DNA of 43,738 nt, from positions 1 to 43,738 of the forward strand of contig QCTC01000001.1 in the NCBI GenBank assembly GCA_003211315.1, read 5' to 3'. This stretch comes from Prochlorococcus sp. AG-670-O17. GTDB taxonomy: Bacteria; Cyanobacteriota; Cyanobacteriia; PCC-6307; Cyanobiaceae. Shown here piece after piece: positions 8,650-16,068 of the stretch (positions are counted from its first letter, which is position 1; each line of letters begins with the position of its first letter). The notes under the pieces were generated by a model that did not search any database, was not told the DNA's origin, and saw only the letters and a list, made by a program, of their open reading frames with translations. Both the position numbers and the translations under genes were made by a program.

Positions 8650-9078
8650 ATGACAGATGACCTTAATCCAATTGAAACCGATTTCAATGCTGCTTTATCT
8701 AGATATCAAGATGGCCAAGAGTTAATACCAATTGCACAAGATTTTCAAAAAATCATTCAACAAATACCCAACCACTTTGCTGCTTGGACTTGTCTATCTT
8801 GGTTACAGCTTCTATTAAAGAATAATGAAGAAGGATTAGCAGCAGCTAAAGAGGCGGTTCGCTTAAATCAGCAAGACCCGCAAGCAAGAATGAATTTGTC
8901 CTTAGCTCTTTTGGCTACAAATAATAAAGGTGTTAGAGAGCATGTTGAATTACTAAAAAAAATGGCAATGATGATGCCTGATGTAAAGAAAGAGTTAAAA
9001 GATTCAGTTAAAGACGGATTTAATAGATATCCAAACTGGCCAGAATTAACCAAAATTAATAAATGGTTAGAATTTTAA
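8650..9078 (+). CDS. Small TPR-repeat protein
   Basis: A 142-residue soluble protein with TPR helices. Repeat-like segments include IPNHFAAWTCLSWLQLLLKNNEEGLAAAKEAVRL and NQQDPQARMNLSLALLATN. I chose the ATG at 8650, 11 bp after the iscA-like stop; an upstream GTG would overlap that gene by 31 bp. The TPR fold implies a protein-protein contact role. The partner is unknown. It is followed after 1 bp by the LpxB-like gene. Confidence 0.75.
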   Translation: MTDDLNPIETDFNAALSRYQDGQELIPIAQDFQKIIQQIPNHFAAWTCLSWLQLLLKNNEEGLAAAKEAVRLNQQDPQARMNLSLALLATNNKGVREHVELLKKMAMMMPDVKKELKDSVKDGFNRYPNWPELTKINKWLEF

Positions 9079-9079
9079 A

Positions 9080-10273
9080 TTGTCCAGAATTTTAATATTA
9101 AGTAATGGACATGGAGAAGATTTATCTGGTAGTTTATTAGCCAAATATTTTGTAAAGAAAGGCGATCTTGTAGATGCACTACCTATTGTAGGTGATGGTG
9201 AAAATTATAAAAAAGTAAATATAAGAATTATGGGTAAAACCAAAAAATTTAGAACTGGTGGTATTGGTTATAATTCTTTTAAGGGCAGAATATTTGAAAT
9301 ATTTGGAGGACAAATAATTTACTTTTTTAAAAAATTATATTTGTCTTATAAATTAAGAAATAAATATGATTTTTATTTAGTAATTGGAGATATAGTTCCT
9401 GTTTTTTTTGCATGGTTTGCAAAAAAAGATTTTTTTACATATTTAGTAGCATATTCTAGTCACTATGAGGGAACATTGAAATTACCTTGGCCCTGTAATT
9501 TTTTTTTAATCTCAAAATATGCAAAAAAAATATATGCTAGGGATTTTCTAACAGCAGATGATTTAACTCAACAATTAAGAAAAAAAGTATCTTTTTTAGG
9601 TAATCCATTTATGGATAAATTTTCTTTTTTTGAAAATAAATCGAAAATCGTCCCTTTTAATATTGGGTTATTTCCTGGAAGTAGATTTCCTGAACTTTTA
9701 GATAATTTGAAATTGATTTTAGAAGTTTTAGAGACAATGTCTAAGTTGAAATATTTTGAGAATATCGCATTCAAGTTTGCAATAGTAAAAGCTCTTTCTA
9801 TAGAAGAAATTAGGCAGATACTAAATCAAAGAAAATGGATTTATATAGAAAAAAAAGGAAAAAATGATGGTCTAGAATTTACATATGGATTTATTACGAT
9901 TAATTTGAACTGGAATCTGTTTGAAGAAATATTATTTAAAAGTAATTTCGTAATAAGTATGGCTGGAACTGCATCAGAGCAAGCAATCGGTTTAGCAAAG
10001 CCAGTTATTCAAATTGAAGGGAACGGTCCGCAATTTACAAAATCTTTTGCAGAAGCTCAAAGACGATTACTTGGTAGATATGTTTTTTGTTCTACAAATT
10101 ATATGAATAAGAAAGATCAAATAAATCAGACAATAAATCTAATCCTTAAAGTTATTTATCTGATAAAGCTAGACAAAAAGTTTTTGATTTCTTGTCTTGA
10201 TAATGCAAATCTAAGAATCGGAGAGAGTAATTCATGTCTTAAGATAATTAATGATATAAAAGGGTTTCATTAA
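9080..10273 (+). CDS. LpxB-like glycosyltransferase family protein
   Basis: A 397-residue protein with a TTG start at 9080, one base after the TPR gene stop. It begins RILILSNGHGEDLSGSLLAKYF, a nucleotide-sugar transferase N-lobe, and has DFYLVIGDIVP and later SMAGTASEQAIGLAKPVIQ, the C-lobe donor-binding loop seen in GT-B enzymes such as lipid-A-disaccharide synthase. I recall a cyanobacterial family of LpxB-like proteins of this length. The acceptor is unknown, so naming it lpxB is not justified. Confidence 0.75.
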   Translation: MSRILILSNGHGEDLSGSLLAKYFVKKGDLVDALPIVGDGENYKKVNIRIMGKTKKFRTGGIGYNSFKGRIFEIFGGQIIYFFKKLYLSYKLRNKYDFYLVIGDIVPVFFAWFAKKDFFTYLVAYSSHYEGTLKLPWPCNFFLISKYAKKIYARDFLTADDLTQQLRKKVSFLGNPFMDKFSFFENKSKIVPFNIGLFPGSRFPELLDNLKLILEVLETMSKLKYFENIAFKFAIVKALSIEEIRQILNQRKWIYIEKKGKNDGLEFTYGFITINLNWNLFEEILFKSNFVISMAGTASEQAIGLAKPVIQIEGNGPQFTKSFAEAQRRLLGRYVFCSTNYMNKKDQINQTINLILKVIYLIKLDKKFLISCLDNANLRIGESNSCLKIINDIKGFH

Positions 10274-10275
10274 AA

Positions 10276-10545
10276 ATGACTAAGGAGAAATCTGAATCAA
10301 AGTTGAAAGTGATTATTGATAACTTTTTATTGATAAATTTATTCGTTGTTATTTTTTTTGCAATATTTTTTATTTTTGCAGTAATTATGCAAATTAATGG
10401 AGTATTTATTTTCCTTGATATTTTTCAGAATCTTTGGAATCCACTCATCACACCTTTAATCACTATTCTAATTATTAGTGCGGTAGTTAATGGAATTAAT
10501 TCTTGGTGGAGGCGTAAATGGCTTTCTCAAGAAGAGGATATTTAA
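10276..10545 (+). CDS. Small two-helix membrane protein, unknown function
   Basis: An 89-residue protein with two hydrophobic segments, about residues 17-41 and 53-70, joined by a short loop (LDIFQNLWNPLITP) and ending in a basic-to-acidic tail with SWWRRKWLSQEEDI. It starts 2 bp after the LpxB-like gene and so belongs to the same operon. Its last 50 bp overlap the 3' end of the convergent epimerase gene. I do not recognise a named family. Confidence 0.7.
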   Translation: MTKEKSESKLKVIIDNFLLINLFVVIFFAIFFIFAVIMQINGVFIFLDIFQNLWNPLITPLITILIISAVVNGINSWWRRKWLSQEEDI

Positions 10546-11428
10546 ATTTATATATTTTTTCTTGTAATTTAATACTGATTACTTTTTGGCCCTCTAGTAC
10601 TAATTTTGCCCCATCACCTAATAATAATTTCAGTATAGTTCCTGGCACTGGGAGTAGATCAGGTCTTTTGAGGCATCTACCTAAAGTTTTGGAGAAATAC
10701 TTCATTAATACTGGCTCCGGTGCAACAGCGTTATATACCCCAGAAAATTGTTTATCTACTAATGCTTTAATTATTAATCCACATAAATCACTTCTATGAA
10801 TCCAACTCATCCATTGATTCCCATCTCCGATTGGACCTCCCAGTCCAATTTTAAATACTGGAAGCATTTTTCCTAGTGCTCCTCCTTCTGCTTCTAAGAC
10901 TATTCCGATTCTGAAAATTACTAATCTTGAGAAAAATGGTTTTCCGTTCGCAACTTCCTCCCATTTATTGCAAAGGTTAGCTAAAAAATCGTTACCACTC
11001 TGACTATTTTCATTGAACTCTTGAGTTAAACTTGTTCCATAAAAACCTATTGCCGAACCATTTATTATGACTTTAGGATTGATTCTGGATTTTTTAAGGG
11101 TTTCCATCAAAAACTTAGTTGAATTAATCCTGCTTTTTTCAATCTCTTCTTTTTGAATAGAAGTCCACTTTTTATCTGCTATTGGTTCACCAATTAAATT
11201 AATTATCCCATCAGAATCTTTTAAATTAATTAATAGATTTTTATTGCTCCAGTTTTGTTTTTTTGAAAGATCTATTTTAAGAAATTTAAATTTATCTAGC
11301 GGAATATTTATCTTCAAATTATTAATATTTTTTCTACTGATAATGCAAAGTTCGTGGCCTTCTTTGAGTAAAGCTGGGACTAACTCTTTCCCCACAAAAC
11401 CCGTACATCCAAGGAGTAGCAGACGCAT
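10496..11428 (-). CDS. YfcH-like NAD(P)-binding epimerase (TIGR01777 type)
   Basis: A 310-residue short-chain dehydrogenase/epimerase. The Rossmann motif is LLLGCTGFVGKELVPALL (G7, G10, G13), with DGIINLIGEPIADKKW and the catalytic-region sequence NGSAIGFYGTS. The C-terminal DUF1731-like part has GVYNAVAPEPV and GRCLKRPDLLPVPG. The YfcH/SulA-like group occurs widely in bacteria and plastids. The substrate is unknown. It overlaps the end of the convergent small membrane protein gene by 50 bp. Confidence 0.87.
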   Translation of the reverse strand: MRLLLLGCTGFVGKELVPALLKEGHELCIISRKNINNLKINIPLDKFKFLKIDLSKKQNWSNKNLLINLKDSDGIINLIGEPIADKKWTSIQKEEIEKSRINSTKFLMETLKKSRINPKVIINGSAIGFYGTSLTQEFNENSQSGNDFLANLCNKWEEVANGKPFFSRLVIFRIGIVLEAEGGALGKMLPVFKIGLGGPIGDGNQWMSWIHRSDLCGLIIKALVDKQFSGVYNAVAPEPVLMKYFSKTLGRCLKRPDLLPVPGTILKLLLGDGAKLVLEGQKVISIKLQEKIYKFKYPLLEKAIYASTKN

Positions 11429-11571
11429 ATTTTTAATTATGTAATAGATCTAGACTATTAAAATTTTGTATCGATTGTAATTATTATGATGTAATCAATT
11501 TAAAAAAAAATTAATGAAAAAAGTTTTTGTATAATAAATTTAGAAATCTAAATGAATTAATAAATCTCATC

Positions 11572-11814
11572 ATGACTGAGTCGATACCCAAGAAGCCTCT
11601 TAAGAAAGGAAGCTTAGTCTTTATAGATAAAAGTATTTATGACAATAGTGTCGAAGCATTAGCTAGTGATCAAGATTTACCTAGTTATATATTTGAAGGC
11701 CCTGGGGAAATTCTAAGTATTAAAGAAGAATATGCTCAAGTAAGGTGGCGTCGGCCAGTGCCAGATGTTTGGTTTAAATTAGACCAAATCAAAGAATATA
11801 TAGTTGCAGAATAG
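11572..11814 (+). CDS. ndhO: NAD(P)H-quinone oxidoreductase subunit O
   Basis: An 80-residue cyanobacteria-specific subunit of NDH-1. I chose the ATG at 11572 (MTESIPKKPLKKGSLVFID); an earlier in-frame start at 11527 would add an atypical AT-rich leader. The middle and end (YIFEGPGEILSIKEEYAQVRW, then VPDVWFKLDQIKEY) match NdhO as I know it. It sits on the cytoplasmic arm of the complex. The end is 4 bp from the convergent J-domain gene. Confidence 0.92.
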   Translation: MTESIPKKPLKKGSLVFIDKSIYDNSVEALASDQDLPSYIFEGPGEILSIKEEYAQVRWRRPVPDVWFKLDQIKEYIVAE

Positions 11815-11818
11815 TTAT

Positions 11819-12496
11819 TCAGAAAATTATAGATTTTTTATCATAAGCCATTTTTGATTGGATTCTTTTTGCTTCTTTCATCATTTCTTTACCATCAAAT
11901 AAATAATCATCAACATATCCTTGTGTGTACTTATCCAGTTCCGATAAAGCATCCTTAACCTGAGAAAAACAATGATAAAGATCTAAACCTAAAGAGGATA
12001 TTGAATTCGGCACAGATATTGACTTATAAAGTTTATCAACTTTTTCAATTTTTCTTTGGGAAACAGTAATGTAACTGCAAAAATTATCCATCAATTCTTC
12101 ATCATATGGATCAGCAGATAGTTCTTTTATTTCTTGACTCAAAGGTTTGATTATTTGGCTAATAAATCTATTGGTAGGAGTATAAATATTTTTTATCCAA
12201 TTTTTAACTTCATTATCTTTTATTGTAGAACTATATTTTGTTGTATTAACTTTCTCTTCCCAATTTTCATTTCTGAAATTAGATGATTGTTTTAATGAAA
12301 ATAAGTTTTTATCATATTGTTCTTTTTTAAAAGGATCATTAAGAGTCTCCCATGCATCTTGTATTGCAAGAAACCTATCTTTTTCGCCTCCTGCATCGGG
12401 GTGATGTTGTTTAACTAAGCGACGATAAGAAGATTTAATTTCACCTTGAGTTGCATTTTCTTTTACCTCTAATTCTTTATAAAGATTTTTGATCAT
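11819..12496 (-). CDS. J-domain (DnaJ-like) protein
   Basis: A 225-residue protein with an N-terminal J domain (residues about 4-62). The HPD tripeptide at 32-34 is in KQHHPDAGG, and the final helix is FLAIQDAWETLNDPFKKEQYD. The remaining 160 residues are helical and charged, with no zinc finger or G/F region, so it is a class C J protein that would direct an Hsp70 to a particular client. It lies 15 bp downstream of cysK on the same strand. Confidence 0.87.
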   Translation of the reverse strand: MIKNLYKELEVKENATQGEIKSSYRRLVKQHHPDAGGEKDRFLAIQDAWETLNDPFKKEQYDKNLFSLKQSSNFRNENWEEKVNTTKYSSTIKDNEVKNWIKNIYTPTNRFISQIIKPLSQEIKELSADPYDEELMDNFCSYITVSQRKIEKVDKLYKSISVPNSISSLGLDLYHCFSQVKDALSELDKYTQGYVDDYLFDGKEMMKEAKRIQSKMAYDKKSIIF

Positions 12497-12511
12497 ATCT
12501 AATACCTTTGC

Positions 12512-13480
12512 CTATAGATAACCGTCTTCTCTAGCTTTAATTACAGTGTTTGATTCAAACATTGCTGTAGATAAATATCTTTCACCAAAACTCGGAAGAA
12601 TCACTATTAATCTTTGATTAATAAGCTCTTCCCTTTGACCTATTTTGATTGTTGCAGCCAATGCAGCTCCGCTACTAATTCCTGATAACAGACCCTCTAA
12701 TCGAGCTAATAACCTTCCATAATAAAATGCTTCGTCATCATCTATCTTGAAAATTTCATCTATTAATTTAGTATCAAGTACCTTAGGAACGAAGCCTGCA
12801 CCAATCCCTTGTATAGAATGAGAACCTGCTTTTTCTCCTGAAATTACAGCGCTTTTTGCGGGTTCAACAGCATATATTTTGCAATTTGGATTAACTTTTT
12901 TTAAAAATCGAGAACATCCAGTTATAGTTCCACCAGTGCCAACTCCAGTAACTAATCCATCAATATTGTGATTTGATTGATCCCAAATTTCTTTAGCTGT
13001 TGTCCTTTCATGAATTTCTGGATTTGCGAGATTTTCAAACTGATTAAACTGAAAGCTATTGGTAATACTCGAAGATAATTCACTTGCCAAATCTAATGCT
13101 CCTTTCATTCCTTCTTTGCCTGGAGTGAGTTGTAATTCTGCTCCATATGCTCTTAGCATTGCCCTTCTCTCAATACTCATGGTATCTGGCATAGTTAATA
13201 TCAATTTATAGCCTTTAGCTGCTGCAACCATTGCTAATGCTATTCCAGTATTTCCACTTGTTGCTTCAATTAAGGTTGTTTCCCCGGGTAATATCAAACC
13301 ATCTTTTTCGGCTGAATTTAACATCGAATAAGCGATACGATCTTTCACAGACGCTGATGGATTAAAACTTTCAAGTTTCGCTATTATTTCTGGATAACAC
13401 TGACAGTATTTTTTTATACGATCTAATTTTACTAATGGTGTATTGCCAACTAAAGAAGTAATATCAGCTGCTATTTCCAT
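12512..13480 (-). CDS. cysK: Cysteine synthase (O-acetylserine sulfhydrylase)
   Basis: A 322-residue PLP enzyme making cysteine from O-acetylserine and sulfide. The Schiff-base lysine is K46 in NPSASVKDR; the substrate loop TSGNTG is at 74-79; the phosphate-binding GVGTGGTITG is near residue 173; the GISSGAA loop is near the C-terminus. Length is normal. It is preceded by a 158-bp gap with the divergent UPF0367 gene and followed by the J-domain gene, with which it is probably co-transcribed. Confidence 0.95.
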   Translation of the reverse strand: MEIAADITSLVGNTPLVKLDRIKKYCQCYPEIIAKLESFNPSASVKDRIAYSMLNSAEKDGLILPGETTLIEATSGNTGIALAMVAAAKGYKLILTMPDTMSIERRAMLRAYGAELQLTPGKEGMKGALDLASELSSSITNSFQFNQFENLANPEIHERTTAKEIWDQSNHNIDGLVTGVGTGGTITGCSRFLKKVNPNCKIYAVEPAKSAVISGEKAGSHSIQGIGAGFVPKVLDTKLIDEIFKIDDDEAFYYGRLLARLEGLLSGISSGAALAATIKIGQREELINQRLIVILPSFGERYLSTAMFESNTVIKAREDGYL

Positions 13481-13638
13481 AGAAAAAAATATTTACAAAA
13501 TTAAATTTGTTCATTACTATATTAATTGCATTTATATGTCTTTTATGAAAAATTTTTAAATTGAACTTAATTTCAAAACAACTTCTTAGAAAAGATTGTT
13601 CTATAGTTTGTTTATAATACAAAATTTACAACTCTTTT

Positions 13639-13908
13639 ATGTATTCTCTTGAAATAAGTCTTAGATATTCCCCCTTTCCACTTTCAATTCAGAAGAAAGA
13701 GTATGAGGATATTAAAAGAATCTATGATGAAATCAAAGGTTTTATGAATAGTAATAACCAAAATTCCTCTTTGATCGAGTTAAGTTGTGAAAAAGTTCAG
13801 GATAAATTGATAACTGTTCTTGCTAAAGAGGTTATTTCTGTTCAGATTTATGAAAAATCTGCAGTAGCTGGTGGATCAAAAAGGCCTGGATTTTCCTTAG
13901 ATATTTAA
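13639..13908 (+). CDS. UPF0367-family conserved cyanobacterial protein
   Basis: An 89-residue protein beginning MYSLEISLRYSPFPLSIQKKEYED and ending VQIYEKSAVAGGSKRPGFSLDI. The Y-x-L-x-I-S-L start, the S-x-Q-x-K pattern and the end with EKS..G...RPGF match my memory of UPF0367, a family of small soluble proteins of unknown function found in cyanobacteria. It ends one base before the ABC ATPase start, so the two are probably one operon. Confidence 0.85.
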   Translation: MYSLEISLRYSPFPLSIQKKEYEDIKRIYDEIKGFMNSNNQNSSLIELSCEKVQDKLITVLAKEVISVQIYEKSAVAGGSKRPGFSLDI

Positions 13909-13909
13909 A

Positions 13910-14593
13910 ATGATCCAGATCGAGGATACTTTTCAAAATGAAGTACCTAATTTAACTTTCAAAGATGTGAGTTTTTCATGGCCAGGAAAAAATGAGCATG
14001 TAATAAATAATTGTAATTTTTCTATTAATAAAACTGGGTTGTGGATGATCGTTGGCAAAAATGGAAGCGGAAAGAGTACCTTGCTGAAGTTAATTAATGG
14101 ACTTCTAATACCGAGCAGTGGAGTTATACATAATTTGGCGAATATTGGGATGGTTTTTCAAAATCCTGATCATCAAATATTAATGCCAAACTGTAGGAGT
14201 GAACTTCTTCTGAATATAAATCACAAATTAAGTAGAAAAGATATTACTAGTAAAATTAATAATGCACTAAATAAGGTTGGATTAGCTGGATTTGATAAAA
14301 GGTCGATTCATACATTAAGTGGCGGTCAGAAACAACGTTTAACTATTGCTTCTTCCTTGATAAGTGATAAGAATTTTATTCTTATGGACGAGCCCACAGC
14401 GCTATTAGATAGTACTAGTCAATTAGCAGTTTTAGAAATAATTAAGGGCCTTACAAATAATAAAAAAAATCCATTTACTGCTTTATGGATTACTCATCGT
14501 TTAGAGGAATTGAGTTATGCAGATGCAGTTGCAGAGATGAAGAATGGAAATTTATCAGATTGGAAGGAACCATTAAACTTTCAATATAATTAG
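13910..14593 (+). CDS. ABC transporter ATP-binding protein (CbiO/Ecf-like)
   Basis: A 227-residue nucleotide-binding subunit. Walker A is VGKNGSGKSTLL near residue 48, the Q-loop is GMVFQNPDHQ, the signature is LSGGQKQRL near 138, Walker B is FILMDEPTALLD, and the switch histidine is in ITHRLEELSYAD. The QNPDxQ pattern and short length recall cobalt- or vitamin-type ECF ATPases. No permease gene adjoins it, so its membrane partner must be encoded elsewhere. It is the last protein gene before tRNA-Asn. Confidence 0.85.
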   Translation: MIQIEDTFQNEVPNLTFKDVSFSWPGKNEHVINNCNFSINKTGLWMIVGKNGSGKSTLLKLINGLLIPSSGVIHNLANIGMVFQNPDHQILMPNCRSELLLNINHKLSRKDITSKINNALNKVGLAGFDKRSIHTLSGGQKQRLTIASSLISDKNFILMDEPTALLDSTSQLAVLEIIKGLTNNKKNPFTALWITHRLEELSYADAVAEMKNGNLSDWKEPLNFQYN

Positions 14594-14595
14594 GC

Positions 14596-14618
14596 TGTAC
14601 CCCTTGTCATAGGGTACA
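14596..14618. repeat. Inverted repeat between the ABC ATPase and tRNA-Asn
   Basis: Perfect 7-bp arms TGTACCC (14596-14602) and GGGTACA (14612-14618) enclose a 9-base loop. It starts 2 bases after the ATPase stop codon. There is no immediate T-tract, so it may be a weak terminator, an mRNA 3' stabiliser, or an operator for the tRNA promoter. Confidence 0.5.
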
Positions 14619-14642
14619 TATAAGAGTTAGATTTTTATATAT

Positions 14643-14714
<72 letters not shown>

Positions 14715-14730
14715 TTCAATAAACGTCAAG

Positions 14731-14778
14731 AGACTTCAAGTAACGTCATGCAATGTCATGCTACTTGGGGTCTTTTTT
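14731..14778 (+). terminator. Rho-independent terminator for tRNA-Asn
   Basis: The arm AGACTTCAAGTA (14731-14742) pairs over 12 positions, including two G-T pairs, with TACTTGGGGTCT (14762-14773), and a T run follows to 14778. The T run overlaps the stop codon of the opposing DUF805 gene. A close copy occurs at 17527-17574 in module C. Confidence 0.75.
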
Positions 14779-15346
14779 AATCTACATAATTTGTTAGTAT
14801 CTTTTTTCTCATATATTTATATTCTTCTTCATCAATTGTTCCTTTCTTAAGTAAATCTTCAACTTCATTAAGTCTGTCTTGCAATGTCATCGGCAACTTC
14901 TTTTTTCTTGATGGACTCAGATAGAAAATTAATAATATAATTCCTCCAATAAAAGGAACAAAACTGATAAGAATCCACCACGGGTTTTTGGCGGCATCTC
15001 TCAGACGACGAACTTGAAGAGAAATACTTGGGATTGAAGAAACTAGTGAAAAAGCATAAATTGGCATCAAAATATATGGTCCTATATCCCTGCCATCTGC
15101 ATACCTATAAGGATTCCCAAATATCCAATAAATATCTTTAAAAAGACAAATTCCAATTATGACTGATAGACCTAAGTGTAATAAAAACCATGCTTGTATG
15201 ATCCAAAAATCCCCTCTTTTTGTAATACCTTTAAAATCTAAAGATCTTTTCCAAAATTCTTTAAAAAAATCTATTTTGTAGGAATTATCAAATGATATTG
15301 AAATAAAACCAATGACATAGAAAAAAATAAAAATTACTGTAAGCAT
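14777..15346 (-). CDS. DUF805-like membrane protein with C-terminal SHOCT-like domain
   Basis: A 189-residue protein. Hydrophobic segments lie near residues 1-19, 47-66, 90-110 and 124-143. The middle resembles DUF805: FKEFWKRSLDFKGITKRGDFW, then VRRLRDAAKNPWWIL and FVPFIGGIILLIFYLSPS. The tail LQDRLNEVEDLLKKGTIDE then EEYKYMRKKIL is a SHOCT-like short C-terminal helix pair, common in mobile-element and phage-linked proteins. It lies 55 bp downstream of the alpA-like gene. A homologous copy at 17590-18203 is broken. Its job in the element is unknown. Confidence 0.82.
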   Translation of the reverse strand: MLTVIFIFFYVIGFISISFDNSYKIDFFKEFWKRSLDFKGITKRGDFWIIQAWFLLHLGLSVIIGICLFKDIYWIFGNPYRYADGRDIGPYILMPIYAFSLVSSIPSISLQVRRLRDAAKNPWWILISFVPFIGGIILLIFYLSPSRKKKLPMTLQDRLNEVEDLLKKGTIDEEEYKYMRKKILTNYVD

Positions 15347-15401
15347 ATATTGTTCTTTAAATATTCGATATCATTTTAAGTCAATTATTTTTTAAAGCAC
15401 A

Positions 15402-15593
15402 TTACCAATCACTTCTTTTGCCATCTATCCATTGATCAATTTGATATTTAAGAAATCCAATTCTTTGAGTGGATAGTTTATGTTTTGGCGGAAATGTTCC
15501 TTTTTCAACTGCACGATTGATAGTTGAAACAGAAATTCCAATTAGATTTGATACTTCTTTGATGCTCAAAAAATGACGATTTTGATAGTCCAT
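15402..15593 (-). CDS. AlpA/Xis-like helix-turn-helix regulator
   Basis: A 63-residue winged-helix or MerR-like DNA-binding protein. The segment FLSIKEVSNLIGISVSTINR is the helix-turn-helix, followed by the wing EKGTFPPKHKLS and the recognition-type end FLKYQIDQWIDGKR. This matches the AlpA family of phage satellites, which act as excisionases or as activators of integrase genes. It starts 16 bp from the 11-bp tandem repeats at 15609-15630, which could be its operator or a recombinase arm site. The copy in module C has a stop codon at position 14. Confidence 0.85.
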   Translation of the reverse strand: MDYQNRHFLSIKEVSNLIGISVSTINRAVEKGTFPPKHKLSTQRIGFLKYQIDQWIDGKRSDW

Positions 15594-15608
15594 AATGCGA
15601 ATAAAATG

Positions 15609-15630
15609 TGTGGCATTTATGTGGCATTTA
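15609..15630 (+). repeat. 11-bp tandem direct repeat, module A right arm
   Basis: TGTGGCATTTA occurs twice in perfect tandem at 15609-15619 and 15620-15630. It ends 67 bp before core repeat 1 and begins 16 bp upstream of the alpA-like start codon. Length, phasing near one helical turn, and position suggest recombinase arm-type or excisionase binding sites. Confidence 0.75.
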
Positions 15631-15697
15631 TTGGATTTTTCCGATTTTCTTACTTCAGAAGCAGTCAGAGTACTTCAAATCGCCTCTTTAAGACTCT

Positions 15698-15711
15698 CGC
15701 CCGGGGAGTTC
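15698..15711 (+). repeat. Attachment core repeat 1
   Basis: A perfect 14-base copy of the tRNA-Asn 3' end, CGCCCGGGGAGTTC. The bases to its left do not match the tRNA T arm, so this is a displaced end, not a second tRNA. It is the junction of modules A and B. Confidence 0.85.
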
Positions 15712-15734
15712 CTTAACAAAATCAAGAACAATCA

Positions 15735-15760
15735 AGAGACCCCATAAGTCTCTTTTTTTT
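15735..15760 (+). terminator. Rho-independent terminator after core repeat 1
   Basis: AGAGAC (15735-15740) pairs with GTCTCT (15748-15753) around a 7-base loop, and eight Ts end at 15760. It lies 24 bp after the displaced tRNA 3' end, as the terminator of the intact tRNA does, but its sequence differs. It probably is a former tRNA terminator carried by module B. Confidence 0.75.
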
Positions 15761-15854
15761 GTGACTATAACTGGAGTTAGAGGAAAATAGATATTCAGCA
15801 CATTCCAATAATAACAATGAGTTTTGACTTTAAAAACTATGATTTTTTGAAAAT

Positions 15855-15898
15855 AGTTAGTGTAAAGTTAGTGTAATTCTAAAAAATAGTTAGTGTAA
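15855..15898 (+). repeat. 11-bp direct repeats, module B left arm (three phased copies)
   Basis: AGTTAGTGTAA is found at 15855-15865, 15866-15876 and 15888-15898. The gap between the second and third copies is exactly 11 bp, so all three sit on one 11-bp phase. The same word is repeated twice at the other end of module B. Apart from these repeats and the terminator, the 15712-15927 stretch shows nothing gene-like. Confidence 0.75.
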
Positions 15899-15927
15899 TT
15901 TCAGAGATATTAATTTACGTATTTATA

Positions 15928-16068
15928 TCAATTTTTGCAATCATTTTTAAATAATTCTGCCGACTCTTCACATCCTAGTTCTGCTGCTTTCTTCAAATCT
16001 TCACAAGCACCTTTCCTATCTTCTCTTTTCCTTGCATACACTGTTAAAGAAACTTGATTTACAGAGAA
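15928..16068 (-). pseudogene. Detached C-terminal cap of the TPR protein (after in-frame TGA)
   Basis: The frame of the TPR gene continues past its TGA (16069-16071) for 46 codons to a second TGA at 15928-15930. The continuation reads FSVNQVSLTVYARKREDRKG, then ACEDLKKAAELGCEESAELF, then KNDCKN. The ACEDLKKAAELG pattern is a Sel1/TPR-type end cap that is common on picocyanobacterial TPR proteins. It therefore looks like the original end of the gene, cut off by a nonsense change, or expressed only if the stop is read through. Confidence 0.7.

Larger units (their letters stand above)
14718..15711. mobile_element. Module A: DUF805-SHOCT plus AlpA mini-element
   Basis: This 994-bp unit runs from just after core repeat 0 to the end of core repeat 1. 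It holds only two genes, both leftward: a membrane protein and, upstream of it, a 63-residue AlpA/Xis-like helix-turn-helix protein. The left edge supplies a tRNA terminator. The right edge has the 11-bp tandem repeat at 15609-15630. A decayed homologue, module C, lies 1.8 kb to the right. Treating it as a mobile unit is inference from its boundaries. Confidence 0.7.
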
